DNA from: Meiothermus sp.
GTDB taxonomy: Bacteria; Deinococcota; Deinococci; Deinococcales; Thermaceae
Direction of reading: 5' to 3'
Assembly (NCBI GenBank): GCA_026004095.1
Contig: BPIL01000002.1
Span: forward strand, 1-64,000
Length of the DNA stretch: 64,000 nt
Shown here: positions 51,302 to 58,843 of the stretch, piece after piece
Layout of the letters: every line of letters starts with the position of its first letter
How positions within the stretch are numbered: the first letter of the stretch is position 1
Translations under genes and position numbers: made by a program
The notes under the pieces: generated by a model
Databases searched by the model: none
What the model saw: the letters and a program-made list of their open reading frames with translations, nothing else
What the model was told of the DNA's origin: nothing

Positions 51302-51672
51302 TTGGGAAGAGGAGTAAGCCGGGTTCTGTTTCCGCAGCCATCTCTCTGGGATGAGCGTCGCCGCTCACCTCAAGCGTCCCTACCGCAGGTCGTAGCGAAC
51401 CGGGTCAGTTCTCCCTAGCGTGTCGCCCCGCCTAAGCGGGACGTGGGACTTGCAGCAGATGGGGTTTGCCTAGCTGCCCCTGTTACCAGGGGCACTGGTG
51501 CGCTCTTACCGCACCGTTTCACCTTGACCGCTCGCTTTGGGGCGAGGGCCGTCTGCTTTCTGTTGCACTATTCCGTCGGGTTACCCCGCCCAGCCGTTAG
51601 CTGGCATCATGCCCTGTGCTGCCCGGACTTTCCTCTGGTGTTGCCACCAGCGGCTGCGCCCTCTTCCCAAGC
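51302..51672 (-). ncRNA. rnpB: RNase P RNA (M1-type, class A)
   Basis: The catalytic RNA that trims 5' leaders from pre-tRNA. Read leftward it begins with TTGGGAAGAGG, which pairs exactly with CCTCTTCCCAA at the 3' end (helix P1). It contains the conserved GAGGAAAGTCCGGGC near the 5' end and ACAGAA...CCGGCTTA near the 3' end. About 370 nt is the usual size. It is transcribed from a -10 box TACAAT at 51682-51677. No protein is encoded in this stretch. Confidence 0.95.
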
Positions 51673-51676
51673 CCTT

Positions 51677-51682
51677 ATTGTA
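51677..51682 (-). promoter_or_regulatory. rnpB -10 box
   Basis: TACAAT on the minus strand about 7 bp before the predicted 5' end of rnpB. The -35 region is not clear. Confidence 0.6.
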
Positions 51683-51694
51683 GCAGATGGGCGG

Positions 51695-52093
51695 CTACGA
51701 CCGGGATACCAGTTTCTCCACCACTTTTTTCACCCGATCCCCCGGGGCGGCGGGGCCCAGGGCTTTGGTCACGATTCCGATGGCGGCCATGGGCGACTTG
51801 AGCGAGGCGAAGTCTACGTTGGCCCTGATCCAGGCTTCGATCTCGGCCTCGCTCAGCTCCTTTGGTAGGAACTTGTCCAGAAAGGCCACCTCGAAAGGGT
51901 TCTGGTTTTCCTCGGCGGTAACCCGCAGGGCTTTGAGAATTTTAACCGCGTCGGCATCGGGCAGGGGTCTGCCATCGCCCTTGCGGTCGAGCTCGGCCTT
52001 GACCACCCGGGCGTAGTCGCGGGTGGCGGTGTCGCCGCGCTTCATGGCCTCGACAATCTCCTTCTTGATGGCTTCATAAATGGATGCGCTCAT
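51695..52093 (-). CDS. GatB/YqeY domain protein
   Basis: This 132-residue protein is of the YqeY/GatB-tail type (IYEAIKKEIVEAMKRGDTATRDYARVVKAELDRK ... ILKALRVTAEENQNPFEVAFLDKFLPKELSEAEIEAWI). All-helical; thought to relate to tRNA-dependent amidation or to bind tRNA, though its function as a single protein is not settled. It starts at 52093, divergent from purH, and ends 13 bp before the rnpB promoter. Confidence 0.88.
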   Translation of the reverse strand: MSASIYEAIKKEIVEAMKRGDTATRDYARVVKAELDRKGDGRPLPDADAVKILKALRVTAEENQNPFEVAFLDKFLPKELSEAEIEAWIRANVDFASLKSPMAAIGIVTKALGPAAPGDRVKKVVEKLVSRS

Positions 52094-52180
52094 GGATTCA
52101 GTTTAGCCCCATCTGGGCCAGTAAACCGTTGTAAAGGTGCCATTACCCCGGCGGATTTCAAAAGGGGGCTTTTTGAAGGG

Positions 52181-52186
52181 TATGAT
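52181..52186 (+). promoter_or_regulatory. purH -10 box, leaderless start
   Basis: TATGAT ends 8 bp before the purH ATG at 52195. No ribosome-binding site is present in between, so the mRNA probably starts at or next to the ATG. Confidence 0.55.
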
Positions 52187-52194
52187 TCTGCCGT

Positions 52195-53700
52195 ATGCGC
52201 GCGCTTTTGTCGGTGTCGAACAAGGCAGGTCTGGTGGAGTTTGCACAGGGTTTGCTGGAGCTGGGCTTTGAGCTGGTCTCTACCGGCGGAACCCACAAAA
52301 CCCTACAGGCGGCGGGGCTGGAGGTGGTGTATGTCTCCGAGGTGACGGGCTTTCCCGAGATTCTGGACGGGCGGGTCAAGACCCTGCACCCCCGCATCCA
52401 CGCCGGTTTGCTAGCGACCAAGCGCCCCGCGCACGAGGCCCAGTTGCAGGCCCAGGGCATTCCCCGGATTGACCTGCTCTGCGTCAACCTGTATCCGTTC
52501 CGGGAGACCCTGGCGCGTGGGGCTTCATTTGAGGAGTGCCTCGAGAACATCGACATCGGGGGGCCGGCCATGCTACGGGCCGCGGCCAAGAACCACGAGG
52601 CGGTGTTGCCGGTGTGTGACCCGGCCGACTACCCCGAGGTGCTGCAGGCCTTGCGCACCGGCGTCAGCAGTGAGTTTCGCCGCAGGCTGGCGTATAAAGC
52701 CTTTGCTCATACCGCTGCCTACGACGCGGCCATCGCCGAGTTCTTGGCTTACGAGAAGTTTCCCCAGACCCAGCTTCTGAGCCTCGAGCGCCTGCCGGTG
52801 GAGCTGCGCTATGGGGAGAACCCCCACCAGGAAGCGGCCTTGTATGCCCTCGAGGGCCAGCGGGGCCCGGTGCTCCACGCCCGGGTGCTGGCCGGCAAGC
52901 CCATGGGCTTCAATAACTATGCCGACGCCGATGCGGCCTGGGCCCTGGTGAGCGAGTTCGAGCTGCCGGCCTGTGTGGCCGTCAAACACGCCAACCCCTG
53001 TGGGGTGGCCCTGGCCGACGATCCCAAAACCGCCTGGGAGCGTGCCCGTGATGCCGATACCCTCTCGGTGTTTGGGGGGGTGGTGGCCTTCAACCGCCCG
53101 GTGGACCTCGAGACCGCCATGGCCACCCGTGGAACCTTCCTCGAGGTGCTGATTGCCCCCGAGGTAAGCCCGGAGGCCCTCGAGTGGTTCCGCAGCAAAA
53201 AGCCCGACCTGCGGGTGCTGGTCGCGGCCTCACAAGACGCCGACCAAAGGGAAGTCCGCCCGCTGGTGGGGGGTTTCCTGGTGCAGGATCGGGACAAGCG
53301 GCGCTGGGAGGAGCTTAGCCTGCGCTACGTAACCGAGCGCATCCCCACGGCCCAGGAGCTACTGGATCTCAAGTTTGCCTGGTATGTGGGCAAACACACC
53401 CGCTCCAACAACGTGGTGCTGGCCAAGGATGGGGTCACGGTGGGGCTGGGTACGGGGGCGGTGAGCCGTATCTGGGCCGCCGAGCGTGCCATCCAGAACG
53501 CAGGTGAGCGGGCCCGGGGGGCGGTGCTGGCCTCCGAGGCCTTCTTCCCCTTCGACGATGTGGTGCGGGCGGCCGCCGCCGCAGGGGTTACGGCCATCGT
53601 GCAGCCCGGTGGCGCTAAGCGCGATGAAGAGGTGATCGCCGCCTGCAACGAGCTGGGCATCGCCATGGTCTTTACCGGCTCGCGCCACTTTAAGCATTAG
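52195..53700 (+). CDS. purH: Bifunctional AICAR formyltransferase/IMP cyclohydrolase PurH
   Basis: PurH, 501 residues, does the last two steps of IMP synthesis. The N-terminal cyclohydrolase begins MRALLSVSNKAGLVEFAQGLLELGFELVSTGGTHKTL. The C-terminal formyltransferase has LRYGENPHQEAALY, VAVKHANPCGVA and KHTRSNNVVLAKDG, typical of the family. Full-length and intact. Confidence 0.97.
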   Translation: MRALLSVSNKAGLVEFAQGLLELGFELVSTGGTHKTLQAAGLEVVYVSEVTGFPEILDGRVKTLHPRIHAGLLATKRPAHEAQLQAQGIPRIDLLCVNLYPFRETLARGASFEECLENIDIGGPAMLRAAAKNHEAVLPVCDPADYPEVLQALRTGVSSEFRRRLAYKAFAHTAAYDAAIAEFLAYEKFPQTQLLSLERLPVELRYGENPHQEAALYALEGQRGPVLHARVLAGKPMGFNNYADADAAWALVSEFELPACVAVKHANPCGVALADDPKTAWERARDADTLSVFGGVVAFNRPVDLETAMATRGTFLEVLIAPEVSPEALEWFRSKKPDLRVLVAASQDADQREVRPLVGGFLVQDRDKRRWEELSLRYVTERIPTAQELLDLKFAWYVGKHTRSNNVVLAKDGVTVGLGTGAVSRIWAAERAIQNAGERARGAVLASEAFFPFDDVVRAAAAAGVTAIVQPGGAKRDEEVIAACNELGIAMVFTGSRHFKH

Positions 53701-53751
53701 CCCGCCGGGGTGGCTTTGTGTAATCAAGCCCTCACCCAGGCCGCCCAGTGT

Positions 53752-54651
53752 TCAAAGGGTGGGCTGGGCGGCGGGTTGTAGGCGGCTGCGGAAGACCAGC
53801 CCTACCCCCAGCAGCACCAGAGCGCCGCCAATCCCGTTCCAGATGCCCAGGGGCTCCCGTAGAAAAAGCCAGCCCAAAAGCAGGGCGATCACCGGGTTCA
53901 CATAGGCGTAGGTGGTCACCAGGCTGAGGGGCAGCAGACGCACCGCCAGGATGTACGAGGTGTAGGCAATCAGAGAGCCAAAGACGATCAGATACAGGTT
54001 GCTGGCCCAGCCCAAAAGGGTGGGGGTGTGCCAGGGCTCACCCAGTGCGATCGAAAGAATCAGGAAGCCCAGCCCACCAAAGAGCTGCTGGTAGCTCGAG
54101 ACCACCACCGGCTGCAGGTTGGTGATGTGGCGCTGGGTGTAGATGGTGCCGCTGGACCACATCAGCGGTGAAATCAGGAGCAGCGAGAAGGCCAGCAGGT
54201 TGGTGGGGGTGCCGGTGCTCAGCTTGGGCACGTTGAGGGCCAGGATGCCCAGCAGACCTATAAGCAGTCCCAGCACTAGGAGCCCCGAGGGCCGTTTTCG
54301 ATCCAGCAAGCCCTCGAGCGTGGCCGCCCAGATGGGGGTGGTGGCGATCATCAAAGCGACGTATCCCGAGGGGACATGCTGGGTCGCCACGAGAATTAAG
54401 CCGTTGCCGCCCAGCCAGAGCAGGCTGCCCGAAAGCGCCAGCTTGCCCAGCATAGGGCGGCTGGGCCGTATTTGCCAGCCACGCCAGCGGGCATACAGGA
54501 GCAGCAGCAAAGCCGCCGGGATAAACCGGGTAGCGCCCATCCAGAAGGGCTCAAATCCGTTCAGGAGGCCAATTTTGAAGGCCAGGTAGGTGCTGCTCCA
54601 GACCAGGTACACCACCACAAGGTGAAGGAAGCCGGCTCGCGAAAAAGGCAT
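53752..54651 (-). CDS. EamA-type (DMT) transporter
   Basis: This 299-residue protein has about ten hydrophobic segments in two homologous halves. The first begins VVYLVWSSTYLAFKIGLLNGFEPFWMGATRF, the family pattern; the second has TLYLIV...GSLIAYTSYILAVRLLPLSLVTTYAYVNPVIALLLGWLFLREPL. It likely exports or imports a small metabolite. Substrate not predictable. It is convergent with purH. Confidence 0.9.
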   Translation of the reverse strand: MPFSRAGFLHLVVVYLVWSSTYLAFKIGLLNGFEPFWMGATRFIPAALLLLLYARWRGWQIRPSRPMLGKLALSGSLLWLGGNGLILVATQHVPSGYVALMIATTPIWAATLEGLLDRKRPSGLLVLGLLIGLLGILALNVPKLSTGTPTNLLAFSLLLISPLMWSSGTIYTQRHITNLQPVVVSSYQQLFGGLGFLILSIALGEPWHTPTLLGWASNLYLIVFGSLIAYTSYILAVRLLPLSLVTTYAYVNPVIALLLGWLFLREPLGIWNGIGGALVLLGVGLVFRSRLQPAAQPTL

Positions 54652-54681
54652 TGGGAAAGGGGGGTGGGAGGCTGGGTGCTC

Positions 54682-55299
54682 TTAAAAAAGCGACTCCTGG
54701 CTCACGGTTTTGATCTCGATCCCCTGTTTGGGCCCGAGCTCGTCCAGGGTTTTTTTGACCAGTTGGATGTCCTGCCAGGTGAGGTGTTTAGGGCTGCCGG
54801 CTTCGCGGGAGGGGTTGCGCAACAGGTAGGCCGGGTGGAACATGGGAAAAATCCGGATGCCCTGCCATTCAAAGAACTTGCCACGGGCTTTGGTGATGGA
54901 GAGCTTTTCGCCCGCAAAGAACTCCAGCGCGGTGGCGCCCAGCGGGATGATGATCTGGGGTTTGACGAGCTGGATCTGCTTGACCAGCCAGAGCGAGGTG
55001 CAGGTTTTGGCCTCTAAGGGCTCGGGCGCGCGGTTCCCCGGTGGCCGGCACTTGACGATGTTGGCGATGTAGATGCTGGCTCGAGGGATACCGGCGGCCT
55101 CGAGGATTTTGTCGAGCAGTTGTCCACTGCGCCCCACAAAAGGCCGCCCCTGTAAGTCTTCGTCCTCGCCGGGGCCCTCACCCACAATCATGAGCTTGGC
55201 GTCGGGGTTGCCCTCTCCAAACACCACATGCGTGCGTTGACGGGCCAGACCGCAGGCTGTGCAGGCTTTGGCTTGAGCAGCGAGCAGTTCGAGGTTCAT
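54682..55299 (-). CDS. Uracil-DNA glycosylase family 4 (iron-sulfur)
   Basis: This 205-residue thermostable type 4 UDG removes uracil from DNA. It has the motifs VGEGPGEDEDLQGRPFVGRSGQLLDK (catalytic GEGPGEDED) and MFHPAYLLRNP, and four cysteines (CTAC near residue 17, KCRPPGNRAPEPLEAKTC) that bind a 4Fe-4S cluster. I used the ATG at 55299. This enzyme class is common in thermophiles, where cytosine deaminates fast. Confidence 0.93.
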   Translation of the reverse strand: MNLELLAAQAKACTACGLARQRTHVVFGEGNPDAKLMIVGEGPGEDEDLQGRPFVGRSGQLLDKILEAAGIPRASIYIANIVKCRPPGNRAPEPLEAKTCTSLWLVKQIQLVKPQIIIPLGATALEFFAGEKLSITKARGKFFEWQGIRIFPMFHPAYLLRNPSREAGSPKHLTWQDIQLVKKTLDELGPKQGIEIKTVSQESLF

Positions 55300-55366
55300 G
55301 GCAAGAGGCAAGACAGAGAGAAGAAACCCGGGGTGCGGGCATTCCCCGTACCCCTACCCAGCGCCG

Positions 55367-55735
55367 TTATTGTAAGGGTTTGCGGGCCTTGCGGGCTTCC
55401 CGGCGAATTTTGGGATCCAGGCCGATCATCAGGAAGAAGTTCTCGAGGGCATTTTCCTGACCCTTAATCTCCGGGTGCATATCTTCAGCCGTGCCGGTTA
55501 CAAAAGGAAGCTGCTGGTACAGCTCGAGGGCCTGACTTACAACCGCATCCGGGCCTTCATTTTCGGCCACCTCGGCCAGTTTGGCATAGATTTCGCGCCG
55601 GGCTTCAGCGTGTAAACGGAAGATATCGGGGTTCGGTGTCTCCGGGGCCCGAAGAACATCCTGCTTGGCAATACGACGGTAGTGTTTCAGACCACGCACT
55701 ATTTCTTCGGTGGAGAGGGTCACCTTGTACTCCAT
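55367..55735 (-). CDS. Small helical protein of unknown function
   Basis: This 122-residue protein has an ATG at 55735 with AAAGGAGC upstream. All-helical and acidic (STEEIVRGLKHYRRIAKQDVL ... ARREIYAKLAEVAENEGPDAVVSQALELYQQLPFV). It has a textbook promoter. No family recognised; the look is of a conserved Thermaceae protein. Confidence 0.7.
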   Translation of the reverse strand: MEYKVTLSTEEIVRGLKHYRRIAKQDVLRAPETPNPDIFRLHAEARREIYAKLAEVAENEGPDAVVSQALELYQQLPFVTGTAEDMHPEIKGQENALENFFLMIGLDPKIRREARKARKPLQ

Positions 55736-55791
55736 CCTAGCTCCTTTCAACGCAGAACCCTTGGGGGGTAACGGTTGATTTTTCCTACATG

Positions 55792-55821
55792 ATTATAGGA
55801 TTCAAAAAAATATGGTGTCAA
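55792..55821 (-). promoter_or_regulatory. Promoter of the 55735 gene
   Basis: On the minus strand TTGACA (55821-55816), 18-bp spacer, TATAAT (55797-55792). Both hexamers match the sigma-70 consensus. Confidence 0.8.
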
Positions 55822-55929
55822 CGCGAGGTTGTTGGATTAAAATCCACGCTTGGCGTACTGACATATCCGATGCCAGTCCAGCACACCAGGCCGGGTGACC
55901 CGGTTGGCAGGCAAGTTATACTGCGATCT

Positions 55930-57186
55930 ATGGAAAGCCTGGGGCACTACTTGTTACGGGAGCGCATTGTGCTGCCGGGGGTAGGTGCGATGGAGGCCTT
56001 CGAAGGCCAGGATGTGCGAACGGGCATAGATGTGCTGGCCTTTAGACCCATATCCGAACCGCTTCCAGCACTATCCATGCCGCACACCCTTCCCTGGATA
56101 GACCAGGAGGGGGACGCCTGGATTGCTGAGATTCCGGTGGGGGCGGTCAAGACCGCCTGGCTGGCTGGGCGGCTCGATATAGCCCGCCTGACGCAGTGGT
56201 GTAAACAGTTGGTAACGGTACTCCACTGGGCGCAAGAGCGGGATATTCCGGTAGGGTATGTGATTCCTGAGCTGATTTGGGCCAGGGGCAGCCGGATCTG
56301 GCTGGGTGGGGTGGGGGTGTCCAACCCCGGGCATGCTCGCGATTTTCCTGGCTTGCTCAACACCGTAAAGGTGCTTGCAGGTGAGGCTTATCCGGCCCTG
56401 CCCTGGCGGGAAGCCCTTGAAGACTACGTGGCCGGCCACATCGACTATTCGGCTTTGCTGCAGCAGCTCGAGGTCGAGGGCGAGTCCCCGGTGCCCGATC
56501 CACACCACCTCCGCGCGGATGCCCTCGAGGCCCGCAGGGCGCGAGCTGCTGGCGGGGGGATGGGGGACGCGGTGCAGGGTGAGGGGGCCTCGTCTTCGCT
56601 CGAGGCCCGCAGGGCGCGAGCTGCTGGAGAGGGGTCGGTGCAAGATGAAGCGACTGTCGAGGCTTCTGACAAAAGCCCTGCGACGGCTGCGCCAGACTCC
56701 GAGCGGCAAGCCCACAGCAAAAGCCTCCATGTCGAGGTAAGCCAGCCCACCTCACCACCTGCAACCAGCACACCGCCGCGCCGCATCCGCATTGAAGAGC
56801 GGCTCGAGCCCCCCTTCGAGGTGTTGGAGCCGCCCCTGCCCAGCCGTCGGGCTGTGGCGCTGTGGATGTGGCTGATCCCGCTGGTGCTGCTACTGGCCGG
56901 CCTAGGCTGGTGGGTGCGCTCGAGAACGCCTTCATCAACTGCGCTCACGGTCTATCCGGTGGAGTTTCGCCTGCAGCCGCCAGGCCCGGGGGCCAGTTTG
57001 ATCATCCTGGAGGCGCCCGAGGGTTCCCAGATGCCGCTGAATATCGAAGTGGCCCAGCTACCTGGGCGCGTGGACTTCGACCGGCCCGGTATTTACCGCA
57101 TTCGGGTGCGGGTGCAGGGGCGGGTGCCGGTGGAATCGCTCATCGAAGTGCCCAACCCCGGCGGGGTCACCATAAGCCTTAGATAG
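55930..57186 (+). CDS. Membrane protein with degenerate kinase-like N-terminus
   Basis: This 418-residue protein starts at the ATG at 55930, seven bases after a TATACT box (leaderless). The N-terminal ~200 residues (ESLGHYLLRERIVLPGVGAMEAFEGQDVRTGIDVLAF) resemble a Ser/Thr-kinase lobe but lack the usual catalytic motifs. A low-complexity linker has LEARRARAAG twice. A membrane helix (ALWMWLIPLVLLLAGLGWW) is followed by a small beta domain. The kinase link is an inference. A longer frame exists upstream. Confidence 0.55.
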   Translation: MESLGHYLLRERIVLPGVGAMEAFEGQDVRTGIDVLAFRPISEPLPALSMPHTLPWIDQEGDAWIAEIPVGAVKTAWLAGRLDIARLTQWCKQLVTVLHWAQERDIPVGYVIPELIWARGSRIWLGGVGVSNPGHARDFPGLLNTVKVLAGEAYPALPWREALEDYVAGHIDYSALLQQLEVEGESPVPDPHHLRADALEARRARAAGGGMGDAVQGEGASSSLEARRARAAGEGSVQDEATVEASDKSPATAAPDSERQAHSKSLHVEVSQPTSPPATSTPPRRIRIEERLEPPFEVLEPPLPSRRAVALWMWLIPLVLLLAGLGWWVRSRTPSSTALTVYPVEFRLQPPGPGASLIILEAPEGSQMPLNIEVAQLPGRVDFDRPGIYRIRVRVQGRVPVESLIEVPNPGGVTISLR

Positions 57187-57222
57187 CCCTGCGGATGGTT
57201 TGGAGCCTATCGCCTTGGGCGA

Positions 57223-57228
57223 TATGCT
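57223..57228 (+). promoter_or_regulatory. guaA -10 box, leaderless start
   Basis: TATGCT ends six bases before the guaA ATG; a possible -35, TTTGGA, is at about 57199-57204 (18-bp spacer). There is no ribosome-binding site, so translation is probably leaderless. Confidence 0.6.
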
Positions 57229-57234
57229 TTTTGC

Positions 57235-58761
57235 ATGAGCGTCGTTATCCTCGACTATGGTTCCCAGTACACCCGTTTGATCGCCCGGCGCATCCGCGAG
57301 TTGCGGGCCTATTCGGTTATTTTGCCGGGAACGGCCAGCCTGGAGCGCATTCAGGCCGAACACCCGCAGGCCCTAATTCTTTCAGGGGGGCCGGCCTCGG
57401 TGTTCGAACCCGACAGCCCCCGGCCCGCGCCCGGGGTGCTCGAGCAGGGCTGGCCCGTCCTGGGCATCTGCTACGGAATGCAATACCTGGCCCAGCATTT
57501 TGGCGGCAGGGTTGAGCGGGCTGGGCGGCGCGAGTATGGCAAGGCCAATCTGGTGTACCACACGGGCCCTTTGTTTGCTGGCCTCGAGGGGGAGCTACAG
57601 ATGTGGATGTCCCACTCCGATGCCGTTACCGAACTACCTCCAGGCTGGCAGGTGGTCGCCAGCACCGAAGAGAACCCGGTGGCCGCCATTGCCGCGCCCG
57701 ATGGCCGCACCTTTGGGGTGCAGTTTCACCCCGAGGTGGTGCACAGCCCCAAGGGGATGCAGGTGCTGGAAAATTTCCTCGAGCTGGCGGGGGTGGCCCG
57801 CGACTGGACGGCCCAGCACACCCTGGAGCACCTGATTGCTGATATACGGGCGAAGGTTGGGGACGAAAAAGTGCTGCTGGCTGTTTCAGGCGGGGTGGAC
57901 TCATCGACCCTGGCCCTGCTTCTGGCTCGAGCCATTGGCGACCGCATGACCGCGGTGTTTGTAGACCATGGCCTGCTGCGCCTGGGTGAGCGCCAGGAGG
58001 TCGAGCAGGCCCTGCGCCCCCTGGGGAAAGCCCTGCGGGTTGTAGAGGCTTCCGGGCAGTTTCTCTCGGCCTTGCAAGGGGTGACCGATCCCGAACAGAA
58101 ACGCAAGATTGTGGGGCGCGAGTTTATCCGGGTCTTTGAGCGGGAAGCCCGGCAATTGTCGGCCCAGGGCTATAGATGGCTGGCCCAGGGCACCCTGTAC
58201 CCCGATGTAATCGAGTCAGCGGGTAGCGGCGAGGGCAGCGCCAACATCAAGAGCCACCACAACGTGGGGGGCTTGCCCGAGGATTTGCAGTTTGAGCTGC
58301 TCGAGCCTTTCCGCTACCTGTTCAAAGACGAGGTGCGGGAGCTGGCCTTGCTGCTGGGCTTGCCCGAGCCCATTCGGATGCGCCACCCTTTCCCCGGGCC
58401 AGGCCTGGCAATTCGCATACTGGGGGAGGTGACCCCACAAAAACTGGAGATTCTACGCCGGGCCGACGACATTTTTATCTCCAGCCTGCGCGACTGGAAC
58501 CTGTACGACCAGGTCTCACAGGCGGCTGCCATCCTGACCCCTATGCAAAGCGTGGGGGTGGTGGGGGACGAACGGAGCTATGGCTATGTGCTGGGTTTGC
58601 GGGCGGTCTCCACCGTGGACTTTATGACCGCCGACTGGGCCCGGCTTCCCCTGGAATTCTTAGATGAGGTAGCCCGCAAAATCACCCGCCAGGTGCCGGA
58701 GATTGGGCGGGTGGTTTACGACATCACCAGCAAGCCACCGGCTACCATTGAGTGGGAATGA
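57235..58761 (+). CDS. guaA: GMP synthase (glutamine-hydrolysing) GuaA
   Basis: GuaA, 508 residues, turns XMP into GMP. The N-terminal amidotransferase has the Cys loop [15 protein letters not shown] and HPEVVHSP. The ATP-pyrophosphatase domain has [14 protein letters not shown] and the C-terminal dimer domain has [18 protein letters not shown]. Intact and full-length. With purH it makes this a purine-rich neighbourhood, but the two are not in one operon. Confidence 0.97.
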   Translation: MSVVILDYGSQYTRLIARRIRELRAYSVILPGTASLERIQAEHPQALILSGGPASVFEPDSPRPAPGVLEQGWPVLGICYGMQYLAQHFGGRVERAGRREYGKANLVYHTGPLFAGLEGELQMWMSHSDAVTELPPGWQVVASTEENPVAAIAAPDGRTFGVQFHPEVVHSPKGMQVLENFLELAGVARDWTAQHTLEHLIADIRAKVGDEKVLLAVSGGVDSSTLALLLARAIGDRMTAVFVDHGLLRLGERQEVEQALRPLGKALRVVEASGQFLSALQGVTDPEQKRKIVGREFIRVFEREARQLSAQGYRWLAQGTLYPDVIESAGSGEGSANIKSHHNVGGLPEDLQFELLEPFRYLFKDEVRELALLLGLPEPIRMRHPFPGPGLAIRILGEVTPQKLEILRRADDIFISSLRDWNLYDQVSQAAAILTPMQSVGVVGDERSYGYVLGLRAVSTVDFMTADWARLPLEFLDEVARKITRQVPEIGRVVYDITSKPPATIEWE

Positions 58762-58805
58762 ATCCCGTTGCCGATCCTGCAGCCAGCCCACCGACGGGCA
58801 GAAAA

Positions 58806-58830
58806 AACCCCCACCCAGAGGTGGGGGTGT
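58806..58830. terminator. Bidirectional terminator guaA/secDF
   Basis: CCCCCACC and GGTGGGGG form an 8-bp stem with a 4-nt loop (58808-58827). The minus strand, the 3' end of secDF, has six T after the stem; the plus strand has TGTTT. Confidence 0.85.
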
Positions 58831-58843
58831 TTGGGTGGTTGGC

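Noticed and set aside
51443..51868. Open frame over the RNase P RNA
   Set aside because: The region is a clear rnpB with both conserved ends and helix P1; the frame is accidental.
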